Below are positions 1 to 8,871 of a stretch of 64,000 nt of DNA, piece after piece. Source of the stretch: JAXHUH01 sp034211175 (GTDB lineage: Bacteria > Actinomycetota > Acidimicrobiia > Acidimicrobiales > CAIXPF01); assembly GCA_034211175.1 (NCBI GenBank), contig JAXHUH010000205.1:1-64000 (forward strand), given 5' to 3'. How positions within the stretch are numbered: the first letter of the stretch is position 1; each line of letters opens with the position of its first letter. The notes under the pieces are model-generated. The model worked only from the letters and a program-made list of their open reading frames with translations, made no database searches and was not told the origin of the DNA. A program made the translations under genes and the position numbers.

Positions 1-1548
1 CCCCGGTCGGCCGCTGCGGCCGACCGGGGCCCGGCCCCGCCGATCGTCGAGCTGGCGGGGATCACGAAGCGCTACCCGGGCGTCGTCGCCAACCGCGACG
101 TCTCCCTGCGCATCGACACCGGCCGCGTCCACGCCGTCGTCGGCGAGAACGGGGCCGGCAAGTCGACGCTCATGAAGATTCTCTACGGGCTCGTCGAGCC
201 CGACGAGGGCACGATCACCGTCCGCGGCGAGCGGAAGGTGCTCGACTCGCCGTCCGCCGCCATCGCCGCGGGCATCGGCATGGTCCACCAGCACGTCAAG
301 CTGGCGGACAACTTCACGGTCCTCGAGAACGTGATCCTGGGCGAGGAGCCCACGAGCCGCTTCGGGCGCCTCGACCTGCGCCGCGCCGAACGGGAGCTGG
401 CCGACCTCTGCGATCGCCACGGCTTCACGCTGCGGCCGAACGACCGGGTCGGCGAGCTCGGGGTCGGCGTGCGCCAGCGCATCGAGCTGGTGAAGGCCCT
501 GTTCCGGGGCGCCGAGGTCCTCGTCCTCGACGAGCCCACCGCGCTCCTCACCCCCCAGGAGTCCCACGATCTCCTCGCCCACCTGCGCTCGATGGCCGCG
601 TCGGGCCTCGCCGTCGTGTTCATCTCCCACAAGCTCGACGAGGTGCTCGAGGTGGCCGACGACATCACCGTCATGCGCCGGGGCATGACCGTGGCCACCA
701 CGACCCCGGCCGAGACCTCCGCCGCCGAGCTCGCCCGCCTGATGGTCGGCGCCGAACCCGTCGAGGTTCCACCCCGTCATGGCCACCCGTCGGCCGACGT
801 CGCGCTCCACCTCCAGCAGGTCTGCGTCGAGGCGACCGCCACCCACGGCGGCCTCACCGACATCGACCTCGACCTGCGACGCGGCGAGATCGTCGGTGTC
901 GCCGGCGTCGAGGGCAACGGTCAGGACGAGCTGATCGACGCCGTGCTCGGCCTCCGGGCCATCACCTCCGGCCAGCTCCTCATGGACGGCACCGACGCGA
1001 CCCACGCGTCGACCCGGGCGCGCCGCATCGCCGGCCTCGGCGTCATCCCCACCGACCGCCACCGCGAGGGCCTCCTCCTCGACGCCCCGCTGTGGGAGTC
1101 GCGCATCCTCGGCCAGCAGACGAGCGCGCCGATCGCCAGCGGCCAGTGGCTCCACCGCTCGGTGGCCCAGCGCGAGGCCCGCGAGGTCGTCGAGCGCGCC
1201 GACGTCCGGACGCCGTCGGTCGAGGTCTTCGCGTCCGCGCTCTCCGGCGGCAACCAGCAGAAGTTCATCGTCGGGCGCGAGCTGGCCGGCAACCCGTCGG
1301 TCCTCATCGCCGCCCACCCGACCCGGGGCGTCGACATCGGCGCCCAGCGGACGATCTGGCGGGAGCTGGCCGACGCCCGCGACGGCGGCCTCGCCACCCT
1401 CCTCGTCACCGCCGACCTGGAGGAGCTGCTCGTGCTGTCCGACCGGATCGTCGTGCTGCTGCGCGGCCGGATCGTGGCCCGCTACGACTCCGGTGAGGTC
1501 GGCATGGAGGAGCTCGGGCGGGCCATGACCGGCGCGGTGAGCCCATGA
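1..1548 (+). CDS. Nucleoside-type ABC importer, double ATPase subunit (5' end outside window)
   Basis: Energises import of a nucleoside-like substrate together with the two permeases that follow. The frame is open from base 1, so the start lies upstream. The first nucleotide-binding domain carries Walker A GENGAGKST (about bases 142-168) and Walker B followed by DEPTALLTPQE, a signature of BmpA/YufO-type ATPases. The second domain begins at about 880 (GEIVGVAGVEGNGQDEL), with a divergent Walker A and a signature LSGGNQQK, as usual in the ribose/nucleoside (carbohydrate uptake 2) type. The stop overlaps the next start in ATGA. The solute-binding lipoprotein is not in the window and is probably just upstream. 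Nucleoside specificity is inferred from subfamily features and from the salvage genes that follow. Confidence 0.9.
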   Translation, partial: PRSAAAADRGPAPPIVELAGITKRYPGVVANRDVSLRIDTGRVHAVVGENGAGKSTLMKILYGLVEPDEGTITVRGERKVLDSPSAAIAAGIGMVHQHVKLADNFTVLENVILGEEPTSRFGRLDLRRAERELADLCDRHGFTLRPNDRVGELGVGVRQRIELVKALFRGAEVLVLDEPTALLTPQESHDLLAHLRSMAASGLAVVFISHKLDEVLEVADDITVMRRGMTVATTTPAETSAAELARLMVGAEPVEVPPRHGHPSADVALHLQQVCVEATATHGGLTDIDLDLRRGEIVGVAGVEGNGQDELIDAVLGLRAITSGQLLMDGTDATHASTRARRIAGLGVIPTDRHREGLLLDAPLWESRILGQQTSAPIASGQWLHRSVAQREAREVVERADVRTPSVEVFASALSGGNQQKFIVGRELAGNPSVLIAAHPTRGVDIGAQRTIWRELADARDGGLATLLVTADLEELLVLSDRIVVLLRGRIVARYDSGEVGMEELGRAMTGAVSP

Positions 1549-2693
1549 GCACCCGGGTCACCGCGCTCCGCCTGCGGCTCCAACGGCTCGGGCTGCTCGC
1601 CCTGGCCATGGTGTTCGGTCTCGCCGTCGCCGGTGTCGTCGTCGCCGGGCTGTTCACCTTCTACGACGCCAGCCTCGGCGACGCCGTGTCCACCGTCGTC
1701 GACTACGGCACCCGGCCGTCGAGCCTCGTGTCGACGCTCAACAAGTCGGTCACCTACTACCTGGCCGGCCTCGGCGCCGCCATCGGCTTCAAGATGCTGC
1801 TGTTCAACATCGGCATCGACGGCCAGTACCGAATGGCGGTGTTCTTCGCTGCGGTGGCCGGTGCCGCGGTCGACCTGCCGCCGGTCCTCCACGTGACCTT
1901 CATCATCGCGGTCGCCGTGATGGTCGGTGGGGCGTGGGCTGGGATCGCCGGCTACCTGAAGGTGAGCCGCGGCGTCTCCGAGGTGATCAGCACGATCATG
2001 CTCAACGCGGTGGCCAGCGGCATCGTCGCCTACCTCCTCGCCCCCGGCCGCTTCGGCGAGGACATCGAGGGCTCGAACAACATCCAGACCCCCGAGATCC
2101 CCACGTCCGGGTGGATGCCCGGGTTCACCACCGACGAGGGCGTGATCTACGGGTTCGTCGTGTTCGCCGCCATCCTCGGCGTCGTCTTCGCGGTCGTGCT
2201 CAACCGCACCCGGTTCGGCTTCGACCTGCGCTCGAGCGGCATGTCGCTGCGGGCCGCCGCGGTGAGCGGCGTGAACTCGAAGCGCATGGTGCTGGTCACG
2301 ATGATCCTCTCCGGCGCCCTCGCCGGGCTGATCGGCCTGCCCGAGCTGTTGGGCTCGACCCATCGCTACGCGCTGTCGTTCCCCGCCGGCCTCGGGTACA
2401 CGGGCCTGTCCATCGCCCTGATCGGGCGCAACAACCCGATCGGCATGGCGTTCGCGGCCTTCGCGTGGGCGTGGCTCGAACGCTCCGCCCAGCCGCTCGA
2501 CCTGATCGGGGTCCCGAAGGAGGTCGTGACCATCGTCCAGGGTGTGGTCCTCGTCGCCGTCGTCGTCGCCTACGAGGTCATCCGCCGGATCTCCACCCGC
2601 CGTGAGCAGCGCCTCGTCGGTGCCTCGGAGGCGGAGGGCCCCGGCGACGACACGACACCGAGTGGGGCGCCGGGCGCGCTGGTGGGCACATGA
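1545..2693 (+). CDS. Nucleoside-type ABC importer permease 1 (BPD_transp_2 family)
   Basis: Integral membrane subunit of the importer, 382 residues, with about nine to ten hydrophobic segments. The family pattern of branched-chain/ribose/nucleoside permeases is visible: a region around residues 85-95 (FKMLLFNIGIDGQ) and the coupling stretch near residues 225-260 (RTRFGFDLRSSG...AAAVSGVN) that contacts the ATPase. The ATG overlaps the ATPase stop, and the gene's own stop overlaps the next permease, so the three are translationally coupled. The C-terminal tail after about residue 350 is hydrophilic and low in complexity. YufP/NupP-type proteins are the nearest family I recognise. Confidence 0.88.
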   Translation: MSTRVTALRLRLQRLGLLALAMVFGLAVAGVVVAGLFTFYDASLGDAVSTVVDYGTRPSSLVSTLNKSVTYYLAGLGAAIGFKMLLFNIGIDGQYRMAVFFAAVAGAAVDLPPVLHVTFIIAVAVMVGGAWAGIAGYLKVSRGVSEVISTIMLNAVASGIVAYLLAPGRFGEDIEGSNNIQTPEIPTSGWMPGFTTDEGVIYGFVVFAAILGVVFAVVLNRTRFGFDLRSSGMSLRAAAVSGVNSKRMVLVTMILSGALAGLIGLPELLGSTHRYALSFPAGLGYTGLSIALIGRNNPIGMAFAAFAWAWLERSAQPLDLIGVPKEVVTIVQGVVLVAVVVAYEVIRRISTRREQRLVGASEAEGPGDDTTPSGAPGALVGT

Positions 2694-4000
2694 GCCTCCA
2701 CGACCAGCCCTCCGCGGGGGCGGGCACGGCCGAGGTCGGCCCCGAGCCCGAACCCGAGGCGGCCGATTCGTCGATCACGCCGCGCTGGTGGCGCGACGCT
2801 CCCCGCTGGCTGCGGTGGGCCCTGCTCGGCCTCGCGGTCTCGATCGGCCTGTCGATCGCCGGCGAGATCGCCGGCACCCCCGACCTGATGTCGGAGGGCT
2901 CGGCCAGCGCCACCCTGCGCTTCGCCATGCCCATCCTCCTCGCCGGCCTCGGTGGCCTGTGGTCGGAGCGCTCCGGCAGCCTCAACATCGGGCTCGACGG
3001 GATGATGGTCATCGGCAGCTGGACCGGCGCGTGGGCCGGTGTCGCCTGGGGCCCGTGGTGGGCCATCGTCGGCGGGCTCGCCGGCGGCATCCTCGCCGGC
3101 CTGCTCCACGCCCTGCTGACCGTCACGTTCGGCATCGACCAGACGATCTCCGGTCTCGCCATCAACCTGGCGTCGCTCGGCGTCGTCCGGTTCCTGTCGT
3201 CGCTGACCTTCGTCGACGAGCCTGGCGGCAGCATCTCCCAGTCGCCCCAGCTCGGCGAGCTGCCGACCGTCTCCGTCCCGGGCATCGCCGCGCTGTTGGA
3301 CCCGGTGGTCGACGCGGGGATCTTCGTGATCTCCGACATCGCCGGCGTCATCCTCGGGGTGACGACCAACGTCTCGGTGTTCACGATCCTGGCGCTGGCC
3401 TGCGTCCCCGGCACGTGGTGGATCCTGTGGCGCACCCGCGGCGGCCTGCGGGTCCGGGCCGCGGGCGAGAACCCGGGTGCGGCCGACGCCCTCGGCGTGT
3501 CGCCCAATCGGATGCGCTACGCCGCGCTCGCCGCCTCCGGCGGCCTCGCCGGCCTCGGCGGCTCCTACCTCGTGGTCGTCGCCTCGTCCGTGTACCGGGA
3601 GGGCCAGGTCGGCGGGCGCGGGTTCATCGGGCTCGCGACCGTCGTGTTCGGCAACTGGCGCCCGAGCGGCGTGATGCTCGGCGGCCTGCTGTTCGGGTTC
3701 ACCGACGCGCTGCGGACCCGCCAGGAGGACAGCATCCGCGCCCTCATCCTCGCCGGTGCGGTCGCGCTGCTCGTCGTCGCCGGCCGCGAGGTGCGCCTCG
3801 GTCGTGAGGGCACCGCCATCGCCCTCGCCGTCGGGGCCGTCGGCCTCGGCACCTGGTACCTGACCGCCGACACCGTCCCGTCCGAGCTGGTCTCGTTCGC
3901 CCCGCAGCTCACGACCCTCGTCGTGCTCGCGGTCGCCCGCCAGACCCTGCGGGCGCCGGAGGGGCTGGGCCAGACCTACCGCCGCAGCGAGGCGACATGA
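2690..4000 (+). CDS. Nucleoside-type ABC importer permease 2 (BPD_transp_2 family)
   Basis: Second membrane subunit, 436 residues, YufQ/NupQ-like. A hydrophilic acidic N-terminal stretch of about 35 residues precedes the first membrane segment. The typical WSERSGSLNIGLDGMM stretch near residue 97 and the coupling segment RVRAAGENPGAADALGV near residue 255 identify the family. Two extra hydrophobic segments after about residue 365 make it longer than the usual 300-330 residues. It overlaps both neighbours by 4 bases. The next coupled gene is a Qng1/DUF2419 homologue, which links this importer to nucleoside or base salvage. Confidence 0.87.
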   Translation: MSLHDQPSAGAGTAEVGPEPEPEAADSSITPRWWRDAPRWLRWALLGLAVSIGLSIAGEIAGTPDLMSEGSASATLRFAMPILLAGLGGLWSERSGSLNIGLDGMMVIGSWTGAWAGVAWGPWWAIVGGLAGGILAGLLHALLTVTFGIDQTISGLAINLASLGVVRFLSSLTFVDEPGGSISQSPQLGELPTVSVPGIAALLDPVVDAGIFVISDIAGVILGVTTNVSVFTILALACVPGTWWILWRTRGGLRVRAAGENPGAADALGVSPNRMRYAALAASGGLAGLGGSYLVVVASSVYREGQVGGRGFIGLATVVFGNWRPSGVMLGGLLFGFTDALRTRQEDSIRALILAGAVALLVVAGREVRLGREGTAIALAVGAVGLGTWYLTADTVPSELVSFAPQLTTLVVLAVARQTLRAPEGLGQTYRRSEAT

Positions 4001-5010
4001 GCAACCTCACCGAACCGAAGACCGCGCCCGTGGCGGCGTGGGACGCGCCGGTGCTGGCGTCGGTGACGCCGGTGATCGCTTCGAGCGAGCTCGTGCGCAC
4101 CGACCCCGCCGCCATCGAAGCCGTCGCCCACTGGATGGCGTTCGAGGAGTTCCCGCCGCTCGTGCCCGCGCCGGCCGACCCGGCCCCGCCCCACGAAGCC
4201 ACCGCCGCAGCCATCGACGAGGTCATGGTGACGATGGCGATCAACTTCGCCTACACCGACTTCGACACCGGCATCCCGTGGTCGATCGTCGAGGGTGGCG
4301 TCGAGCTGGTCGACGCCGACGGCATGGCCCTGCGGTTCCGCCAGGCCATCGAGGCCGGGGTGCCGGTGCTCGACGGCGCGTACCTCGCCGCCCTCACCAC
4401 CGACGAGCTCGGCCGGGTCCTCCACGGGCCGCGGCCGATCCCGATGCTGGCCGAGCGGGTCGAGGTGCTCAACGCCATCGGCGCCACCCTCGTCGACCGC
4501 TACGACGGGCGGTTCCACAACCTCGTGCGTTCGTGCGCGCCGCGGTGCTTCGCGGATGGCGACGGCCTGATCGACCGCCTCACCACCGAGCTGCCGCACT
4601 TCGACGACCGCTCGACGCTCCACGGCCACGACATCGTGCTGTTCAAGCTCGTCCAGCTCGCGGCGTGGATGCTCTACCGCCAGGGCCTCGTCCGCCTCGA
4701 CGACATCGAGGCGCTCTCGGCGTTCCCCGACTACATCGTCCCCGCTGCGCTGCGGCTGATGGGCGTCATGGTCTACGAGCCCGAGCTGGCCGAGCTCGTC
4801 GACGCCGGCTCGATGATCGAGGCCGGCTCGGTCGCCGAGAACGAGCTGCGGGCCCACACCGTCTACGCCACCGCGCTGCTGACCGACGCGCTCAACGCAC
4901 GGCGCCCGCCGGAGCTGCGCCTCGCCATCCCCCAGCTCGACTACCGGCTGTGGAGCGCCTACCACGCGCACATCCGGCCCCATCACCTGACCCGCACGAC
5001 GATGTACTGA
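3997..5010 (+). CDS. Qng1/DUF2419-family queuosine-nucleotide N-glycosylase homologue
   Basis: The family releases queuine from queuosine 5'-phosphate. From memory, the protein aligns with human QNG1 along most of its 337 residues: INFAYTD near residue 85, a stretch at about residues 158-176 (LNAIGATLVDRYDGRFHNL), a ...LPHFDD... block, LFKLVQLAAWML (family FYKRAQ), AFPDYIVPAALRLMG (family MFADYRLPQVL) with the Asp kept, an ENELRA block, and a C-terminal LDYRLW...TTMY. The Arg of KRAQ is Leu here, and the R and Q of DYRLPQ are Ile and Ala. The substrate may therefore differ from queuosine phosphate. The ATG overlaps the permease stop. Position between a nucleoside importer and a nucleoside hydrolase supports base release after uptake. 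Confidence 0.78.
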   Translation: MSNLTEPKTAPVAAWDAPVLASVTPVIASSELVRTDPAAIEAVAHWMAFEEFPPLVPAPADPAPPHEATAAAIDEVMVTMAINFAYTDFDTGIPWSIVEGGVELVDADGMALRFRQAIEAGVPVLDGAYLAALTTDELGRVLHGPRPIPMLAERVEVLNAIGATLVDRYDGRFHNLVRSCAPRCFADGDGLIDRLTTELPHFDDRSTLHGHDIVLFKLVQLAAWMLYRQGLVRLDDIEALSAFPDYIVPAALRLMGVMVYEPELAELVDAGSMIEAGSVAENELRAHTVYATALLTDALNARRPPELRLAIPQLDYRLWSAYHAHIRPHHLTRTTMY

Positions 5011-5025
5011 GCGGGAACGCTGACG

Positions 5026-6105
5026 ATGAACGAACCCACCGACACGACCGCCGCCGCACCCGCCCCGGTGCCGCTGCTCCTCGACGTCGACACCGGCATC
5101 GACGACTCGCTCGCCCTCCTCTACGCCGCCGCCTCCGTTGACGCCGACCTCGTGGCCGTCACCACGTGTGGCGGCAACGTCGAGCTCGCCGACACGACCC
5201 GCAACACGCTCGCGGTGCTCGAGCTCGCCGGGCGCACCGACGTCGAGGTCGCCATGGGCCGGCCCCGACCGATCGCCCGCCCGTTGGAGACCACGCCGGA
5301 GACCCACGGCCCCCGCGGCATCGGCCACTCCGACCTCACCACCGACCGGGAGCCGTCGAAGCGGGACGGGCCGACGCTGATCGTCGACGAGGCCCGGGCC
5401 CGGCCCGGTGAGCTGACGCTCGTCGCCCTCGGCCCGCTGACCAACCTCGCCGTCGCGGTGCTCGTCGAGCCCCGCCTGCCGTTCCTGCTGAAGCGGGTGC
5501 TGGTGATGGGCGGCTGCTTCGCCCGCAACGGCAACGCGGGTGCCCGCGCCGAGTGGAACGTGCACGTCGACCCCGAGGCGACCAAGGTCGTCCTCGCCGC
5601 GTGGGAGGCCGCCGTCGCCGAGGGGGCGCCGCCCCTGGAGCTGTACGGGCTCGACGTCACCGAGGGCGTCCAGCTCTACCCCCGCCACCTCGTTGCCCTC
5701 GCCGATGCCGCCGGCGCGCCCCTCGGCGGGGAGATCGCCGATGCGTCACCCGAGCAGATCATGGTGGCCGGCTCCGAGCGGCCGATCGTGCGGTTCGCGC
5801 TCGACGCCCTGCGCTTCTACTTCGAGTTCCACGCCGAGTTCGACGGGTTCTACGGCGCGTTCGTGCACGACCCGTTCGTCGTCGCCGCCGCCCTCGACCC
5901 CGGCCTGGCCACGACCCGGACCACCACCGTCGACATCGAGCTCGGCGGGCGGCTGACCACCGAGGAGACCGTGGCCGACTGGCGCAACCACTGGGGTCGC
6001 CCGGCCAACGCCGCGGTCGCCGTCGCCATCGACGCGGAGGCGTTCCTCGAACGGCTCGTGGCCCGGGTCGGCGCACTCGCCGCCGCGCCCTCCGTGGCGA
6101 CCTAG
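5026..6105 (+). CDS. Inosine/uridine-preferring nucleoside hydrolase family protein
   Basis: Hydrolyses an N-glycosidic bond to release a base and ribose. The calcium-binding signature DVDTGIDD lies at about residues 20-27. Other family blocks are GPLTNLA, VMGGCFARNGNAG, EWNVHVDPEA and the catalytic-site HDPFVVAAA near residue 283. At 359 residues it is slightly longer than typical IunH proteins (310-330), mostly through an N-terminal Ala/Pro/Thr-rich stretch. It follows the Qng1-like gene by 15 bases. Two different deglycosylating enzymes beside one importer suggest that both nucleoside and nucleotide forms of the substrate are processed. The actual base is unknown. Confidence 0.9.
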   Translation: MNEPTDTTAAAPAPVPLLLDVDTGIDDSLALLYAAASVDADLVAVTTCGGNVELADTTRNTLAVLELAGRTDVEVAMGRPRPIARPLETTPETHGPRGIGHSDLTTDREPSKRDGPTLIVDEARARPGELTLVALGPLTNLAVAVLVEPRLPFLLKRVLVMGGCFARNGNAGARAEWNVHVDPEATKVVLAAWEAAVAEGAPPLELYGLDVTEGVQLYPRHLVALADAAGAPLGGEIADASPEQIMVAGSERPIVRFALDALRFYFEFHAEFDGFYGAFVHDPFVVAAALDPGLATTRTTTVDIELGGRLTTEETVADWRNHWGRPANAAVAVAIDAEAFLERLVARVGALAAAPSVAT

Positions 6106-6149
6106 AGAGACACCGGCAGGGAGACACAGACAGAGACAGGATGGGTCCT

Positions 6150-6166
6150 GTTACACCCTTGTGAAC
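6150..6166. repeat. Imperfect inverted repeat upstream of the catabolic operon promoter
   Basis: GTTACAC-CCTT-GTGAAC is a near-palindrome (arms GTT(A)CAC and GTGAAC) about 16 bases before the proposed -35 element. It also contains CTTGT, the same half-site as the downstream inverted repeat at 6212-6226. It could be an upstream operator or activator site, but no binding evidence is visible. Confidence 0.35.
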
Positions 6167-6181
6167 GGCCTCCCCAGGGCC

Positions 6182-6210
6182 TTCACCAGGTAGGCCATCG
6201 CTCGTATCAT
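6182..6210 (+). promoter_or_regulatory. Candidate sigma-70 promoter of the catabolic operon
   Basis: TTCACC (6182-6187) and TATCAT (6205-6210) are separated by exactly 17 bases, in the 298-base gap between the nucleoside hydrolase and the hydantoinase-like gene. This is the largest gap in the first 22 kb, where most other genes overlap. It would start transcription near 6217 and drive at least the genes from 6404 onward, leaving a leader of about 190 bases. Confidence 0.5.
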
Positions 6211-6211
6211 C

Positions 6212-6226
6212 CTTGTCAGTAACAAG
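6212..6226. promoter_or_regulatory. Perfect inverted repeat CTTGT-N5-ACAAG overlapping the predicted transcription start
   Basis: CTTGT-CAGTA-ACAAG begins 1 base after the proposed -10 box, so a bound protein would block RNA polymerase. A short TTGT...ACAA dyad would suit a GntR- or TetR-type dimer. The GntR gene at 25480 is the natural candidate regulator, by inference. Further downstream, 6263-6269 and 6276-6282 (GCACCGC/GCGGTGC) could form a small leader hairpin. I could not match the leader to any riboswitch class I know. Confidence 0.45.
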
Positions 6227-6403
6227 AGACACAGGCGTTGGGGTGACAGCCCAGTCCTCGCAGCACCGCCACGGCGCGGTGCCGGGCCGCCGGCAGTGTC
6301 TCGCCAGCCGCCGACACCGCGACCGCCGGGCCTCACTGTCGAACCGCCCCGCGTCGCCGTGTCACGCCGACCTCGGCCCGCCGGGCCGACAGGAGGACTG
6401 CAC

Positions 6404-8017
6404 ATGGCCGACGAGCCGCTCGACCTCGCCGTGGTGAACGGCACCGTGGTCCTCGGGGACGGCCGCCACCGCGTCGCCGTCGGCGTCAAGGACGGCAAGG
6501 TCGCCGTGCTCGCCCCCGAAGAGATGCTGCCGCCGGCCAAGCGCACCATCGACGCCAAGGGCAACCACGTGCTCCCCGGCATCGTCGACTCCGAGGCCCA
6601 CCCCGGCTGCTACGTGCCGTTCGAGTACGACATGCGCACCGAGTCCAAGGCAGCCGCGTGCGCCGGCGTCACCACCTGGGGCATCCAGGCCCCGGTGACC
6701 CGTCTCGGGACCGAGCCGTTCAAGGAGGTCGTCGCCAAGTCGGACGTCGTCTCGTTCCACGAGGCGTTCCCGTCCGGCAAGCGGGTCATCGAGGAGGTGT
6801 CCCAGGTCGACGCCTACCTCACCTACATGCTCGAGACCGACGAGCAGGCCGACGAGATCCCCGAGTACATCGAGGAGCACGGGGTCACCAGCTACAAGCT
6901 GTACCTCCAGACCCGCGGCATGAAGGGCATGGCCGACGACGAGGACAGCAACTGGCCGTCCCGTCGCGCCGGCCTCGGCACCGGCATCGACGACGGCACG
7001 GTCTTCCGGGTCATGGAGGAGATCGCCCACTGCGGCTACCCGGGCATGGTCCACATCCACCCGGAGAACTGGGAGATCGCCCGCATCTTCGAGGCCCGGC
7101 TCCGGGCGTCGGGCCGCACCGACTTCGGCGCGTGGACCGACCGCTCGCCCGACTTCCTCGAGGCCCAGCACATCCGGGCCTACGCCTACCTCGCCCAGCA
7201 GACCCCGGGCCGCGTGCCGCTCTACCTGCAGCACTGCACCACCCAGCTCAGCTTCGACGAGGTCATGAAGGCCCGGGCCGAGGGTGCGCTCATCTACGCC
7301 CAGACCGGCCCGTCGTGGCTGTGGGCCGAGCCCGAGTACGGCTGGCGGATCAACGTGCCGCTGCGCCGCCGGGACAACATCGAGGCGCTGTGGGTGGCGC
7401 TCGCCGAGGGTGTCGTCGACGTCGTCGGCTCCGACCACGTCGTCGGCTGGGAGCCCTCCACCTACGAGGAGATGTACAACTCGAACATCTGGGACTGCCG
7501 CACCGGCTTCAGCCGGGTCGAGCTGTTCCTGCCGGTGATGCTGTCCGAGGGTGTCGCCAAGGGCCGCATCTCCATGGAGCGGCTCGTCCAGGTGAGCTGC
7601 GAGAACCCGGCCAAGACCAGCGGTCTGTGGGGCCGGAAGGGCTCGCTGCTGCCGGGCTTCGACGCCGACATGGTCATCGTCGACGCCGGCCGCGAGGTCA
7701 CCGTCGGCAAGGAGCACATCAACACCCGCTCCGGCTGGTCGATCATGGAGGGCCACGACTTCACCGGCTGGCCGATCAAGACGATCCTGCGCGGCGAGGT
7801 CACCGCCGAGTGGGCCGACGACTCGCCGGGCATGCGCCCCGTCGGCGAGCCCCGCGGCAAGTACCTGCCCCGCGAGCTGCAGAAGGCCACCCAGGCGTTC
7901 GCGGTCACCGAGCCGACCCGCCTCGCCCGCCACAGCCGCTGGCTGTCCGACGACTGGGTCCGCCCCGGCTTCTCGCCCGAGACCCAGCGCTACAACTCGG
8001 TGAAGGGGAAGGCATGA
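6404..8017 (+). CDS. Hydantoinase/dihydropyrimidinase-like cyclic amidohydrolase with altered metal ligand
   Basis: Expected to hydrolyse a cyclic amide or ureide ring. The start is set by AGGAGG at 6391-6396. The amidohydrolase core of this 537-residue protein is clear: the lysine that is normally carboxylated (TSYK165LYLQ), H217/H219 in GMVHIHPEN, H277 in YLQHCTT and D344 in GSDHV. The first metal motif is unusual: hydantoinases have D-x-H-x-H, but here it reads D62-S-E64-A-H66, so the first histidine is glutamate. The C-terminal composite domain with GFDADMVIVD is intact. The stop overlaps the next start. The activity is therefore hydantoinase-like at best, perhaps on a non-standard ring or with different metal use. 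Confidence 0.8.
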   Translation: MADEPLDLAVVNGTVVLGDGRHRVAVGVKDGKVAVLAPEEMLPPAKRTIDAKGNHVLPGIVDSEAHPGCYVPFEYDMRTESKAAACAGVTTWGIQAPVTRLGTEPFKEVVAKSDVVSFHEAFPSGKRVIEEVSQVDAYLTYMLETDEQADEIPEYIEEHGVTSYKLYLQTRGMKGMADDEDSNWPSRRAGLGTGIDDGTVFRVMEEIAHCGYPGMVHIHPENWEIARIFEARLRASGRTDFGAWTDRSPDFLEAQHIRAYAYLAQQTPGRVPLYLQHCTTQLSFDEVMKARAEGALIYAQTGPSWLWAEPEYGWRINVPLRRRDNIEALWVALAEGVVDVVGSDHVVGWEPSTYEEMYNSNIWDCRTGFSRVELFLPVMLSEGVAKGRISMERLVQVSCENPAKTSGLWGRKGSLLPGFDADMVIVDAGREVTVGKEHINTRSGWSIMEGHDFTGWPIKTILRGEVTAEWADDSPGMRPVGEPRGKYLPRELQKATQAFAVTEPTRLARHSRWLSDDWVRPGFSPETQRYNSVKGKA

Positions 8018-8871
8018 GCGACCAGACCCCGGCGAACGGGCCGACCACGCCCGCCGGCACCGACGCGACGCCGGAAGATGCAGATCCCGACCTGGCGCGC
8101 CAGGACCTGAGTGGGCCGTGGGACGACGTCCTCGGCGAGGTCGACCGGACCGTCTTCGGTGCGGCCGGCTGGGGCCTTCGGGCCGGCTTCGGCGAGCGCC
8201 CCGCCATCGCCGTCATCGACGTCAACTACAACTTCTGCGGCGACCGGGCCGAGCCGATTCTCGAGTCGATCGAGCGCTGGCGCTACTCGTGTGGTGAGGT
8301 CGCCTGGACCACCGGCATCCCCGCCATCGTCCGCATCCTCGAGGCCGCCCGGGCCAAGCGCCTCCCGGTGATCTACACGACCAACCCTCGCCGCGCCGAC
8401 GGCTTCGACCTCGGCGTGTGGACCCTCAAGAGCACCCGCTCGGAGGACGCGGTCGACGTCGCCGGTCATCGGGGCAACGACATCGTCGACGAGGTCGCCC
8501 CCGTCGACGGCGACATCTTCATCGAGAAGCGCAAGCCGTCCGCGTTCTTCGGCACTCCGCTGATGAGCCATCTCACGGCGTTGAAGGCCGACTCGCTCAT
8601 CCTCATGGGCACGACGACCAGCGGCTGCGTGCGGGCCTCGGCGGTCGACGCCATCTCCTACGACCTGCGCGTGTCGATCCCCCACGAGGCGTGCTTCGAC
8701 CGCTCGACCCTGTCCCACAAGGTCGCGCTGATGGACGTCCACATGAAGTACGCCGACGTCACCACCACCGACGACGTCGTCGCCTACCTGAACGGCCTCG
8801 ACGCCGGCCTGTTCGACGCCGAGTTCCCGCCGGCGGCCGCGGCGGCGAAGAGCAGCGGGGCGCCGGCGTGA
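8014..8871 (+). CDS. Isochorismatase-fold amidohydrolase (N-carbamoylsarcosine amidase-like)
   Basis: Cysteine hydrolase expected to cleave an amide or N-carbamoyl group. The catalytic triad is recognisable in this 285-residue protein: D69 in AVIDVNYNFC, Lys in FIEKRKPSAFFGT (K172 or K174) and C205 in TTTSGCVRASAVDA. An N-terminal extension of about 45 residues is longer than in minimal family members. Its start overlaps the hydantoinase-like stop and its own stop overlaps the DUF1185 gene. Acting after a ring-opening hydantoinase-like enzyme, it would be expected to release ammonia, and CO2 if the substrate is a carbamoyl compound. The exact substrate is not deducible. Confidence 0.82.
   Translation: MSDQTPANGPTTPAGTDATPEDADPDLARQDLSGPWDDVLGEVDRTVFGAAGWGLRAGFGERPAIAVIDVNYNFCGDRAEPILESIERWRYSCGEVAWTTGIPAIVRILEAARAKRLPVIYTTNPRRADGFDLGVWTLKSTRSEDAVDVAGHRGNDIVDEVAPVDGDIFIEKRKPSAFFGTPLMSHLTALKADSLILMGTTTSGCVRASAVDAISYDLRVSIPHEACFDRSTLSHKVALMDVHMKYADVTTTDDVVAYLNGLDAGLFDAEFPPAAAAAKSSGAPA

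Noticed and set aside
6211..6403. Purine, preQ1 or guanidine riboswitch in the leader of the catabolic genes
   Set aside because: No conserved core of these classes was recognised; only a small hairpin at 6263-6282 is evident.
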